Part shown: one piece after another, positions 25,957-33,663 of the stretch
How positions within the stretch are numbered: the stretch's first letter is position 1
Layout of the letters: each line of letters opens with the position of its first letter
Origin: Planctomycetota bacterium
GTDB lineage: Bacteria > Planctomycetota > UBA8742 > UBA2392
DNA: 64,000 bases
Reading direction: 5' to 3'
NCBI GenBank assembly: GCA_019912315.1
Contig: JAIOJA010000071.1
Location: 54,509 to 118,508 of the forward strand
The notes under the pieces: model-generated
The model's input: the letters and a program-made list of their open reading frames with translations, nothing else
What the model was told of the DNA's origin: nothing
Databases searched by the model: none
Position numbers and translations under genes: made by a program

Positions 25957-27096
25957 TTACGGGGCGTTCGGGTCGCGGTTCTCACCCGGCAGGTGCTGGG
26001 TGTTCAACGCGTCCAGGTCAACCTGAAGGAACGCATAGGCGTAGCCGTTCTGCCAGACCACCTGGCCCGGATCCATAATCGTGCCGCCGGCGCCGGAGTT
26101 CAGCCCGACAGCCTTGCAAAGCAGGTTCGAGTTGAGGCAGCCAAGGTGGCGCGAGTATTCGACCACCGCTTCCTGCTCGGTGTGTCCCGGGGTGCTCGGC
26201 TTCAGAACCGGGGCGTGCTTGTAATCTTCGGCGTAATTGTCGATGAAGACGCCGGTCGGTACGGGCACCGGGGTCGGGCCGCCAACCGCACCCAGGTCGG
26301 GGACGGCGCCGATGTTTTCGACGTTTTCGTTGTCGGCGTTGTCGTTGATGGTTTCACCCAGGGCCTGCGTAAGCTGCGGCGAGCCGGCCGAGAACATCTG
26401 GGTCAGCAGGACGGCACCGACTTCGCTGAAGTTGTTGTTCAGGAAGCGGAACTGCGGCGGCGGGAAGTCGCCCGGGCTGTTCGGCGCGGGGCTGCTCCAG
26501 CCGTGCAGGACGGCGTCCGGGTTCTCGTCGAACGTAACGTAGATACGGCGTATCACCCCGTATTCGATCAGCACGCCGTTGCTGTCGTAGATCGGAATAA
26601 GCGGCGCTGTGGTAAAGCAGATGTCGAGGCTCTTTTCTGACCACACCAGGAAGCCGAACTGATCGAGCTCACGGATACGCGAGCCGTTGGCGTTGCGGCG
26701 GAACCACTGGCTCATGAAGCTGAGCATCAGCGGGTACTGGTTGTTGACTTCGACGTAGGTCGCGTCCGCGGAGTTGGTCAGGTAGCCAGTGAAGCCCGCG
26801 ATGCGCATCGCCTGAATCGTGTCAGCGTAAATGACCGAGCTCTGCTTCAGGGCGTCGTCACTGTCGCGACCCGGATCAATGTACCAGAAGTCGTCGTAAA
26901 AGCCCGTAACCTGCGGGTTCTCCGCCGCGAAGGTGAACGGCGTGACGCCGAACAACGGGTCCGTGCCCGGCGAGCCGACCACAGAGCCGCCCGGAGGGCC
27001 GGAAAAGTCACCCTCGCAGCCCGTGCCGACCAGGGACAGTACGCCGACAGCGCCTGCAAGCAGAAGGGCGGGGAACATGGCGGGTAGTTTGCGCAT
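25957..27096 (-). CDS. Lipoprotein of unknown function
   Basis: ATG 27096 with AAGGA upstream gives 379 residues starting with a lipoprotein signal (LSLVGTGCEG, Cys about residue 26). The mature protein is rich in Asn, Gly and aromatic residues, without obvious repeats or motifs. A two-Cys segment near the end (RHLGCLNSNLLCKAVGLNSG) might be a disulfide. A Pro/Val-rich linker lies at about 280-290. It sits between a second lipoprotein gene (27154) and the two HEAT-like exported genes, all on the minus strand with gaps of 50-60 bases. Confidence 0.68.
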   Translation of the reverse strand: MRKLPAMFPALLLAGAVGVLSLVGTGCEGDFSGPPGGSVVGSPGTDPLFGVTPFTFAAENPQVTGFYDDFWYIDPGRDSDDALKQSSVIYADTIQAMRIAGFTGYLTNSADATYVEVNNQYPLMLSFMSQWFRRNANGSRIRELDQFGFLVWSEKSLDICFTTAPLIPIYDSNGVLIEYGVIRRIYVTFDENPDAVLHGWSSPAPNSPGDFPPPQFRFLNNNFSEVGAVLLTQMFSAGSPQLTQALGETINDNADNENVENIGAVPDLGAVGGPTPVPVPTGVFIDNYAEDYKHAPVLKPSTPGHTEQEAVVEYSRHLGCLNSNLLCKAVGLNSGAGGTIMDPGQVVWQNGYAYAFLQVDLDALNTQHLPGENRDPNAP

Positions 27097-27153
27097 GATT
27101 GTTTTCCTTGCCTTGTTTAGTCCGCACACCGTGCGGGAATCCGTTTCGTCAGT

Positions 27154-28374
27154 CTATTGGCGGTCCGAGCCGGGCAGCGTGCTGTTCGAGCCCGGCGTCA
27201 TGAAGTCGCCGTTCACCACATCCTGCATACGCAGCAGGTCTTCCAGCACAAAGTTGAACTGCTTGCCCTCCGCGATGAAGGCCGTCAGGTCCATCACCAC
27301 GCTCTCGTTCATGATGTCTTCCTGGTTGTTGATCACGCCCGGCAGGGCGAACGAGCTGTTCACCAGCCCCAGGCCGTTGCCGATCTGGTGGCAGACCAGC
27401 ACCGCCAGGTAGTACGAAAACTTCACGCCGTCGTCGCGGCTCACGGCCGGGGTAGCGCCGCCCGCGGTATCAGTGACGCCGCGCCACTGTCCAATGTACG
27501 CGCTTACGTAAATACCGCCCGCCGCGTCGATGAAACCGCCGCCGCTGAAGTAGTCCGGCGCGGGCACGCGCTGCACAGTGCCGGCGATTGTTTCAATGTG
27601 AATGTTCTGGGCAGGCGGCTCCCACCAACCAACCGACAGCAACCCTTGAAATGGATTGGGGTTCATCAGACCGTTGGCAAACCAGCGCAGCAGGTTGCTG
27701 ACGGGCGTAGGGGTTCGAATTACGCCGTTCGCACCCACCCCCACCGGGTTGGCCGTGGTCGTTTCCTGCTGGGCCGGAACGCCGTTGATCGTGTAGAGAT
27801 CCGTGTAAGGCGTCGCAGCCTGCCCCGTCGCATGGATCGAAATCGGCATGGAACTGAAGCCCGCGCCCTCATACTGAACGGGTGGGTCATTCGGCACCAC
27901 CGGCGTGCGGACCGCGCCGTCGATGTCCCGCAGGAACCACTGATTGGCCAGGGACAAAGTCCACATCTGGATGTAATCCGCGGCGGGCACGGCTCCCAGC
28001 CCCGGGTAAGGGGCCTGGAACACGGCGTTGTCAGGCCAGGCCGCGCCAAAACCCGAGGTCAAAATCTGTGACCAGTCCTCAACCATGTTGCCGTCGAGGT
28101 CCATCCCACGCATCCACTGAGACCACAGATCATGTCCGGGGCTCGGCTGTTCGATAAAGCTGCCCGTCGTAAGCGGCAGGAACTTCATCACGTCCACGTA
28201 GGCGTCGCCCTGGGCCGTGAATGATTCCGACGGCAGGTTGAAGTGCACAATCGGCGTCTTGCGGACCGGGAACTGCTCCACCTGCTTTACGCCGTTGAAC
28301 TCGATGCCGCCATCACCGCAGGCGCTAAGCAGCCCGACAGCTCCGATGGCAAAAAGTATCGCTACACGCTTCAT
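27154..28374 (-). CDS. Lipoprotein with a degenerate metzincin-like motif
   Basis: The 406-residue protein has a lipobox (AVGLLSACGDG, Cys at 19). Near residue 325 it reads CHQIGNGLGLVNSS, which lines up position by position with the zinc-protease signature HEIGHALGLxHSS but with E to Q, H to N and H to N. The rest has Trp/Tyr-rich strands (QWFLRDIDG, FSGGGFIDAAGGIYVSAYIG). If related to metzincins it would be catalytically dead. It is first of four exported genes reading left. The palindrome CCGACGTTCGTCGG lies 24 bases upstream of the ATG. Confidence 0.68.
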   Translation of the reverse strand: MKRVAILFAIGAVGLLSACGDGGIEFNGVKQVEQFPVRKTPIVHFNLPSESFTAQGDAYVDVMKFLPLTTGSFIEQPSPGHDLWSQWMRGMDLDGNMVEDWSQILTSGFGAAWPDNAVFQAPYPGLGAVPAADYIQMWTLSLANQWFLRDIDGAVRTPVVPNDPPVQYEGAGFSSMPISIHATGQAATPYTDLYTINGVPAQQETTTANPVGVGANGVIRTPTPVSNLLRWFANGLMNPNPFQGLLSVGWWEPPAQNIHIETIAGTVQRVPAPDYFSGGGFIDAAGGIYVSAYIGQWRGVTDTAGGATPAVSRDDGVKFSYYLAVLVCHQIGNGLGLVNSSFALPGVINNQEDIMNESVVMDLTAFIAEGKQFNFVLEDLLRMQDVVNGDFMTPGSNSTLPGSDRQ

Positions 28375-28782
28375 ATTGTCTCTCCTGGCTGCTGAAACCG
28401 ACGTTCGTCGGGCTCGGGGTCAATCTCAGGGGCGCTGCGTGACTTGGCTGACAATTCCAAAGTTGCTCAATGCGCTATACCAGCGTACACCGTGCCAAAT
28501 TTTTCAGATGCCACAAATCATTGATTCCAATACGGTTACGCAAAGCATTAGGAACTGTCGTTTCCAGCGCGTGTGTATATTTTACGCAACGAGCGGCGCC
28601 GCTAGTTCCAACCATTCCACCCCGCAACAACGTGACAACTATCCGCATGGGTGCAGAGCAACAATGTAATGAGGGGATTAAGGGAGCTTTCATGCTACGT
28701 GCAGGCGCCGTCCGGTCAACTGCTTGCCCGGAATTCCCCCGCTCCGTACAATTCCGCCCCTTTCTGACACACCGAGGACAAC
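28375..28782. other. Gene-free divergent region upstream of ribH and the lipoprotein operon
   Basis: This 408-base interval separates two divergent transcripts. It has the 14-base palindrome at 28398-28411 and an AT-richer centre around 28450-28660, but I find no gene, no FMN riboswitch signature and no clear promoter pair. Confidence 0.6.
28398..28411. promoter_or_regulatory. Palindrome CCGACGTTCGTCGG upstream of a lipoprotein operon
   Basis: A perfect 14-base palindrome with no gap beyond the central TT lies 24 bases before the ATG at 28374. It could be a repressor site or the stem of a leader hairpin. Nothing else supports a role. Confidence 0.35.
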
Positions 28783-29256
28783 GTGACCGAAGCCGGCAAT
28801 ACAATCGAAGGCAACCTCAACGCCGGCGGCGCGAAGTTCGCCATTGTGGCAAGCCGGTTTAACGACTTCCTGGTGAAGCCCCTGGTAGAAGGCGCCCTGG
28901 ATGCCATTCACCGCCACGGGGGCGACCTCGCCAACGTTACGCTTGTGTGGGTGCCCGGTGCCTACGAAATTCCCCTCGCCGCCAGGCGCCTTGCTGAAAG
29001 CGGCAAACACGACGCCGTCATCTGCCTGGGAGCCGTTGTCCGCGGCGCAACTCCGCACTTCGATTTCGTGGCCGGTGAGGCCGCCAAGGGCATTGCCCAG
29101 GCCGGTATGCAAACCGGCGTGCCGTGCATCTTCGGCGTCGTGACCACGGACAACCTTGAGCAGGCCATTGAACGTTGCGGAACCAAGGCCGGTAACAAAG
29201 GCGTGGATGCGGCGGTGACGGCGATCGAGATGATCAACCTGTTCAAGCAGCTTTGA
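28783..29256 (+). CDS. ribH: 6,7-dimethyl-8-ribityllumazine synthase
   Basis: RibH condenses 5-amino-6-ribitylamino-uracil with a four-carbon phosphate in the penultimate step of riboflavin synthesis and forms icosahedral capsids. The 157 residues have [49 protein letters not shown], and [20 protein letters not shown] with CGTKAGNKG. All positions are intact. The start is GTG 28783 behind GAGGAC. It stands alone, without ribA, ribD or ribE, and no FMN riboswitch is visible in the leader. Confidence 0.95.
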   Translation: MTEAGNTIEGNLNAGGAKFAIVASRFNDFLVKPLVEGALDAIHRHGGDLANVTLVWVPGAYEIPLAARRLAESGKHDAVICLGAVVRGATPHFDFVAGEAAKGIAQAGMQTGVPCIFGVVTTDNLEQAIERCGTKAGNKGVDAAVTAIEMINLFKQL

Positions 29257-29394
29257 TGAGGCGGTTGCTTCGGCCATCGCGGCAAGCCCGCCCGCAGCCA
29301 CGGTTGTTGGGATGGCGGCAGGCATCACGGGGAGATTTGCGTACAGGCCGACGCCAGTAGATCGGCTACACATGCCTTAGAATGGGGCATCCAA

Positions 29395-29483
29395 GGTCCT
29401 GACCGGGCACATGGGTGACAGGTTTAGCGTGTCACCTATGTGCCCGGTTAGTACCTAGCGGAGCCTGACCCCGCTTCGCCATC
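29395..29483 (+). repeat. Dispersed repeat copy 2 with a 26-bp hairpin
   Basis: Two 26-base arms (29395-29420 and 29430-29455) pair with three mismatches around the loop GGTTTAGCG. The tail is CTAGCGGAGCCTGACCCC, then TTCGCCATC up to 29483. The same block occurs as a decayed copy at 14622-14698 in the same orientation. On the minus strand the tail encodes MAKRGQAPL, which is spliced onto the end of the broken histidine phosphatase frame. Confidence 0.8.
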
Positions 29484-29680
29484 GCGCGCTCGGCCGTTTG
29501 CCGTGCGCGCAGATACGGCGATACCAGAATTCGCTGGATCGGCAGATCTTTCAGCTTCGACGCCAGCCCGTCCGCCTGGCGTTCGCCAAGCGCCGACAGC
29601 GGCGTCTCCGGGTCAGGCCCAGGCCACTGTTCGAGCTGCGCCAGCGACTCGCCGTGTCGCACAAACCACCAGGTAGGCAT
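29432..29680 (-). pseudogene. Histidine phosphatase (phosphoglycerate mutase-like), N-terminal half
   Basis: The frame begins MPTWWFVRHGESLAQLEQ with the catalytic RHGE, then LSALGERQADGLASKL and ILVSPYLRARQTAERA, the typical first half of His_Phos_1. At residue 67 it runs into the repeat (MAKRGQAPL) and stops after 82 residues, whereas the family is usually 180-220. It starts ten bases after the BaiN-type gene, so it was part of that operon. The missing second half is of the type seen at 14701-15092 on the other strand. Could be expressed as a short stub. Confidence 0.7.
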
Positions 29681-29689
29681 GCCCGCAGC

Positions 29690-30910
29690 TTAAGTTGAAG
29701 CGCCGCCCGCCGCCATGGCGTTGCCCGCGAGCCAGCCTGTGGTCCAGCAGTTCTGGAAGTTGAAACCACCGGTGATGCCGTCGATGTCGAGCAGTTCGCC
29801 GCCGAAGTAGAGCCCGGGCACGATGCGGCTTTGCATGGTTTTGAAGTTCACTTCACTCAGGCGCACGCCGCCGCAGGTGACGAACTCGTCCTTGTTCATG
29901 GTCTTGCCCGTGACCGGCAATTCTGTTCGCGTGAGCTGCTGTACCAGCGCGTGCCGTTGCGATTTCGAAAGATCCGACCAGCGTGTTTTGCGCGGGATGC
30001 CGGCCACGAGCACAAGCGCTTCCCACAACCTTGCGGTGAGCGGCGCCACCGGTGTGTTGACGATCAGTTTCGCGGGCGATGCTTCCCGTAATGCTTGCAA
30101 CTCGGCATCGACGTCGCGCCTGGGCAGCCAGTTCACGATCAGCGGAAACTTGTAGTCCAGCTCGGCCAACTTGCGCGCGCCCCAGGCCGACAGGCGCAGG
30201 ATCACCGGCCCGCTGACGCCCCAGTGCGTGAACAGAATGATGCCCTGCTCAATCAACCCCGCAGCGGCGGCTTCGACGGGCTCGATCACGATGCCGGCGA
30301 GTTCATGCACCCAAGGTGCGTCAACGTGGAACGTGAACAAGGAGGGCACCGGCTGCTCCAGCGTGTGCCCGAGCGACACAGCAAGCTGCCCCATGGCTGG
30401 CACGCGGCAGCCGCCTGTTGCCAGCATGACCTTGTCGGCCTGCACGGTTTCGGCGTTCGCGAGCGTCAGGGTGAATACGCCGTCCTCGTGGGTGATGGCT
30501 TCAACGCCGGAGTTGACACGCATTTCCACCCCGGCCGCTGTCGCCGCGTTTATGAAGCAATCGATGATGGTCTGAGACGAATCCGACTTGGGAAACAGGC
30601 AGCCGTCCGGCAGGGTGTACATCTCGACGCCGCGCTTGCGGAACCACTCAATCGTGTCTTCGGGCTGGAAGCTGTTGAACGGGCCGATCAGCGCGCGTTC
30701 GCCGCGGGGAAAGCGCTTTGCCAGCTCGCGCGCGTCAAAGCACGCGTGCGTCACGTTGCAGCGCCCGCCGCCGGAGATCTTCACCTTCGAAAGAAAGCGC
30801 GCTGTCTTCTCGATGACCGTGACGCTGCCCGGCTTCGCCGCGGCCTCCGCGCACGTGATCGCAGCAAAGAACCCGGCCGCGCCACCGCCAACAATCACAA
30901 CGCGCGTCAT
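29690..30910 (-). CDS. BaiN/HI0933-type NAD(P)/FAD-dependent oxidoreductase
   Basis: This flavoprotein family includes BaiN and related aminoacetone-like or bile-acid reductases; the substrate here is unknown. The 406 residues begin with the FAD motif VVIVGGGAAGFFAA, then EKTARFLSKVKISGGGRCNVTH, a family hallmark, GVEMYTLPDGCLFPKSDSS, VMLATGGCRVPAMG, ILFTHWGVSGPVILRLS and the C-terminal GLYFGGELLDIDGITGGFNFQ. The ATG at 30910 overlaps the stop of the broken ParE frame, so it is coupled to the toxin-antitoxin operon upstream. Confidence 0.9.
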   Translation of the reverse strand: MTRVVIVGGGAAGFFAAITCAEAAAKPGSVTVIEKTARFLSKVKISGGGRCNVTHACFDARELAKRFPRGERALIGPFNSFQPEDTIEWFRKRGVEMYTLPDGCLFPKSDSSQTIIDCFINAATAAGVEMRVNSGVEAITHEDGVFTLTLANAETVQADKVMLATGGCRVPAMGQLAVSLGHTLEQPVPSLFTFHVDAPWVHELAGIVIEPVEAAAAGLIEQGIILFTHWGVSGPVILRLSAWGARKLAELDYKFPLIVNWLPRRDVDAELQALREASPAKLIVNTPVAPLTARLWEALVLVAGIPRKTRWSDLSKSQRHALVQQLTRTELPVTGKTMNKDEFVTCGGVRLSEVNFKTMQSRIVPGLYFGGELLDIDGITGGFNFQNCWTTGWLAGNAMAAGGAST

Positions 30911-31218
30911 TCGTCGCTCACTTCACCGGCGATGCCCCGTCCGGGCGGTCGCCGCGCGGCGTGCCAGACGGCGTAAATTTCAATGACACTCGTGCCCAGG
31001 TGATATGCCACCTAGAACTTGCCCACAAGCAGTTGTCGTACCGACGGGTCGTTATGCTTCGGAATCGTTCGTCCGAGCTTTGGAAACTTCGCAATGCGAT
31101 CAACAGACGCCAGAAGCTCAGTCAGCCAGCGATTCGTGCTGACGGCGTCGAACTCCGTCATGTCGCGCAAAATGCCGTTCACCTGCCCCACAGATTCAGG
31201 GCTCCAGATGATCTTCAT
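30907..31218 (-). pseudogene. ParE/RelE-superfamily toxin interrupted by an amber codon
   Basis: The frame from ATG 31218 reads MKIIWSPESVGQVNGILRD, then FPKLGRTIPKHNDPSVRQLL, the ParE fold, and stops at TAG 31012-31014 after 68 residues. Without that stop it continues VAYHLGTSVIEIYAVWHAAR to a TGA at 30907-30909, the normal length and C-terminus of ParE. The amber replaces the codon for the conserved Arg in the VG-(KN)-(FY)-R motif; one base change from AGG would do. The stop and start overlap both neighbours by four bases, so the full frame is ancestral. TAG is an ordinary stop elsewhere in the window (maf neighbour, ftsK). Confidence 0.75.
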
Positions 31219-31544
31219 GCAGACGCCCTTGCCTTACGCGATTTCTTGGACTTTGCGGACTTTGTCTCTGCGATCGTCTGGCGGAACGACGCGACGGCTT
31301 CCTTGTGCGGTGCTCCTTTGCCTGCGGCGATGGAAGCCGCTCCACGAGTTACCGCGCGCGCGTACTCCAATTGGTCCAGTAGTTTGGAGTAGTCGTCTGC
31401 CGAGATCAGAACAGCTGAGCCTCTGCCGTGCTGGGTGATGACTATTGGTCGCCCGGTTTCCTGCGTCTGCTTCAACAGTTCCGCAAGGTTCGCGCGCAAC
31501 TCGGAAAGTGGAACTACGTCTGTGCTGGGGTCGATGGGCTTCAT
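31215..31544 (-). CDS. Phd/YefM-family antitoxin
   Basis: Type II antitoxins of this family bind DNA through their N-terminal half and the toxin through the C-terminal half. The 109 residues show the DNA-binding fold VVPLSELRANLAELLKQTQE and GRPIVITQHGRGSAVLISADDYSKLLDQ. The tail ends in a Lys/Ser/Ala-rich stretch (KSAKSKKSRKARASA), longer and more basic than usual. The ATG of the toxin overlaps its stop. Three GTAC boxes spaced 12 bases apart lie just upstream of its ATG, a likely operator. Confidence 0.88.
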   Translation of the reverse strand: MKPIDPSTDVVPLSELRANLAELLKQTQETGRPIVITQHGRGSAVLISADDYSKLLDQLEYARAVTRGAASIAAGKGAPHKEAVASFRQTIAETKSAKSKKSRKARASA

Positions 31545-31560
31545 AGCGCCTCCATTGAGC

Positions 31561-31590
31561 GTACAGAGTATTGTACGGAATATTGTACTC
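31561..31590 (-). promoter_or_regulatory. Triple 12-base repeat operator of the toxin-antitoxin operon
   Basis: On the minus strand GTACAATATTCC, GTACAATACTCT and a third GTAC follow each other with GTAC every 12 bases (31561, 31573, 31585). They end 17 bases before the antitoxin ATG. Phd/YefM proteins bind short repeats in this position, so autoregulation is likely. Confidence 0.55.
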
Positions 31591-31601
31591 CTAAAAAGCG
31601 G

Positions 31602-32087
31602 CTAGCCATGGGTCGGGTCGACGCGCTGAAGGCGGCTGGAGACATCGCCCAGGTACTGGAAGCCCTTGAGGTCGCGGATCACCGGCGCGAGGTCAAGCGG
31701 TCGAAGCTCAACGCCCTCGAACTCGCAGGGGTCAATCCATTCCACGCCGACCTGGACATCGTCGGGCACAGCGCCCATGCCGATCTCGCCGCCTTCGAGC
31801 GTGCAGGCGAAATAAAATTCGATGGCGTGGGTGTCGTTGCGATGGTCGTGGAACTCGAGCACGCAAAGCATCTTGCCGACGTTCACGATCGCGCCCGTTT
31901 CTTCCATGCACTCGCGGCGAACGGCTTCGGCCAGCGACTCGCCTGGCTCCTGGCCGCCGCCGGGGCAGCAGTACCAGTCACCGGTGTGGTCCACGCAGCG
32001 CGTAAGCAGCACGCGCCCTTCGTGAACGATCACACCCTTTGCCGAGTTCCTGAGTTTCACGCGAACAAGTCTAGCGCCGATAATCAC
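31602..32087 (-). CDS. Nudix hydrolase
   Basis: Nudix enzymes hydrolyse nucleoside diphosphates linked to another group. The 161 residues carry an intact Nudix box, GGGQEPGESLAEAVRRECME followed by ETGA, with the REUxEE helix. The N-terminal strand is KLRNSAKGVIVHEGRVLLTR; the C-terminal part has EFYFACTLEGGEI and EWIDPCEFEGVELRP. The substrate cannot be set. The start is GTG 32087. It is divergent from the DNA methyltransferase gene. Confidence 0.9.
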   Translation of the reverse strand: MIIGARLVRVKLRNSAKGVIVHEGRVLLTRCVDHTGDWYCCPGGGQEPGESLAEAVRRECMEETGAIVNVGKMLCVLEFHDHRNDTHAIEFYFACTLEGGEIGMGAVPDDVQVGVEWIDPCEFEGVELRPLDLAPVIRDLKGFQYLGDVSSRLQRVDPTHG

Positions 32088-32174
32088 AACGCGTAGGGGC
32101 GGTCACTCACAGACTATTGGCGCCCATTTGCTCGCGCGCCGTGCCATGTCGGGGCGGGGTGCTATGCTGCCGAC

Positions 32175-33008
32175 ATGGGCGGGCGCGTATACAACTCGGA
32201 CAATCTGACTGTGCTGCGGGAGTTGGCTGACGCTTCCGTTGATTTGATCTACATTGATCCGCCGTTCAACACGGGCAAGCGGCAGAAGCGCAGAAGCATC
32301 AAGATTGAGCGTGACGCCGGCGGCGACCGCACCGGCTTCAAAGGTGAACGCTACAGGACAACGGAGCTTGCGGAACGCGCCTACAGCGACGCGTATGACG
32401 ACTTTCTCGAGTTCCTGCGCCCGCGCATGATGGAGGCGTACCGTGTTCTGAAGCCCACCGGCTCGATTTACTTCCACGTGGATTACCGCGAGGCCCACTA
32501 CTGCAAGGTCTTCCTGCTCGACGCAATCTTCGGGCGTGAGTCGTTCATCAACGAAATTATCTGGGCCTATGACTACGGCGGGCGCGGTAAGCGCCGCTGG
32601 CCGGCCAAGCACGACACCATCTTTCTGTACGTCAAAGACCCGGCGCTTTACACGTTTAACCAGGACGCCATCGAGCGCATTCCATACATGGCGCCGGGGC
32701 TGGTCGGGCCGGAAAAGGCCGCGCGGGGCAAGCTGCCGACGGACGTCTGGTGGCACACCATCGTCGGGACTGCAAGCAATGAAAAGACCGGCTATCCGAC
32801 CCAAAAGCCGCTGGGCATTGTGCGCCGAGCCATCCAGGCCAGCAGCAACCCGGGCGATGTGGTGCTCGATTTCTTTGCGGGCTCCGGCACGACCGGCGCG
32901 GCCTGCATTGAGGAAGACCGTGAGTTTATTCTGGTCGACAACAACCCGCAGGCCATCGAAGTGATGCGCAAACGCTTCGAAGGCGAGGACGTAGCGTGGG
33001 AAGCTTGA
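32175..33008 (+). CDS. Site-specific DNA methyltransferase (N4/N6, beta class)
   Basis: The enzyme transfers a methyl group from S-adenosylmethionine to adenine-N6 or cytosine-N4. Catalytic motif IV DPPFNTG appears at about 30-36 and the AdoMet motif DFFAGSGTTGAA at about 235-246, the beta-class order. TGYPTQKPLG precedes it. The 277 residues leave only a short target-recognition part, and no restriction or specificity gene is adjacent, so it is an orphan methylase. Its stop abuts the convergent VOC gene. It may belong to a small mobile or accessory segment with the toxin-antitoxin pair. Confidence 0.88.
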   Translation: MGGRVYNSDNLTVLRELADASVDLIYIDPPFNTGKRQKRRSIKIERDAGGDRTGFKGERYRTTELAERAYSDAYDDFLEFLRPRMMEAYRVLKPTGSIYFHVDYREAHYCKVFLLDAIFGRESFINEIIWAYDYGGRGKRRWPAKHDTIFLYVKDPALYTFNQDAIERIPYMAPGLVGPEKAARGKLPTDVWWHTIVGTASNEKTGYPTQKPLGIVRRAIQASSNPGDVVLDFFAGSGTTGAACIEEDREFILVDNNPQAIEVMRKRFEGEDVAWEA

Positions 33009-33557
33009 TCAGTCCTTCCACTCGGGCGTTTCGCCCTGTTGGGGCTGCTCTTTGACGCTGCTGAACAGCTCGATGGTGTTGCCCATGGGGTCCTTGATGG
33101 ACCAGCCCCAGTAGCTCATCTGGCGCCATGTCGGGGTTTCTGTGGCGGTCGTCGCGCCGGATTCGCGCACGCGCTTGACCACTGCCTTCAGCTCGTCTTC
33201 GGGATACTCCAGGCTGAAGCTCATCAGTGGTGCGCCGTCTTCACGGAAATCTCCCGGCTGCCAGGCCCAGCGTTGCTCAACGGGCATTTCCGTGTCCCAG
33301 CGAAAGAACATCAGCTGGAAGCCTTCCGTGTCATAAACCAGCCAACCGAATGTCTCGTCGTTGCGGAAGCTCAACTCACTCATGCCCAGTACGTCAGAGT
33401 AAAACGCCTGCATCACCTTCACGTCGTTGCACATGGTGTACAGGAAGCGCACGTTGACCTTGGGGCCGGTCTCGGCCATCTCGTCAATGGCGCTCTCGGC
33501 CTTGGTCTTTTTCTTGCGCTCAAGGCTCTTGGTTTTCTTGCCTGCCCGTTTCGCCAT
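33009..33557 (-). CDS. VOC (glyoxalase/bleomycin-resistance) family protein
   Basis: The 182 residues start at ATG 33557 behind GGGAG; an upstream frame extension to 33650 is not protein-like. After a Lys-rich N-terminus (KRAGKKTKSLERKKK) the VOC fold reads VRFLYTMCNDVKVMQAFYSD with LGMSELS, then a second half ending WGWSIKDPMGNTIELFSS, with the usual D-P-x-G-N and final Glu. A metal site is plausible from the His-poor but Glu-containing core. The reaction is unknown. It converges with the methyltransferase. Confidence 0.85.
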   Translation of the reverse strand: MAKRAGKKTKSLERKKKTKAESAIDEMAETGPKVNVRFLYTMCNDVKVMQAFYSDVLGMSELSFRNDETFGWLVYDTEGFQLMFFRWDTEMPVEQRWAWQPGDFREDGAPLMSFSLEYPEDELKAVVKRVRESGATTATETPTWRQMSYWGWSIKDPMGNTIELFSSVKEQPQQGETPEWKD

Positions 33558-33663
33558 TCGCTCAATCTCCCAACGTGTGCCAGCCACAACCATGCTACTG
33601 CGCGAGCCCCCGTTGTGCGTGTCCTGAATGGTTGACGACAGTTTGTGCACAACGGCACGGCCG

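Noticed and set aside
28450..28782. Possible FMN riboswitch before ribH
   Set aside because: None of the conserved RFN element blocks are visible.
30907..31218. Amber recoding as explanation of the ParE stop
   Set aside because: Several intact genes here end in TAG, so TAG is a normal stop.
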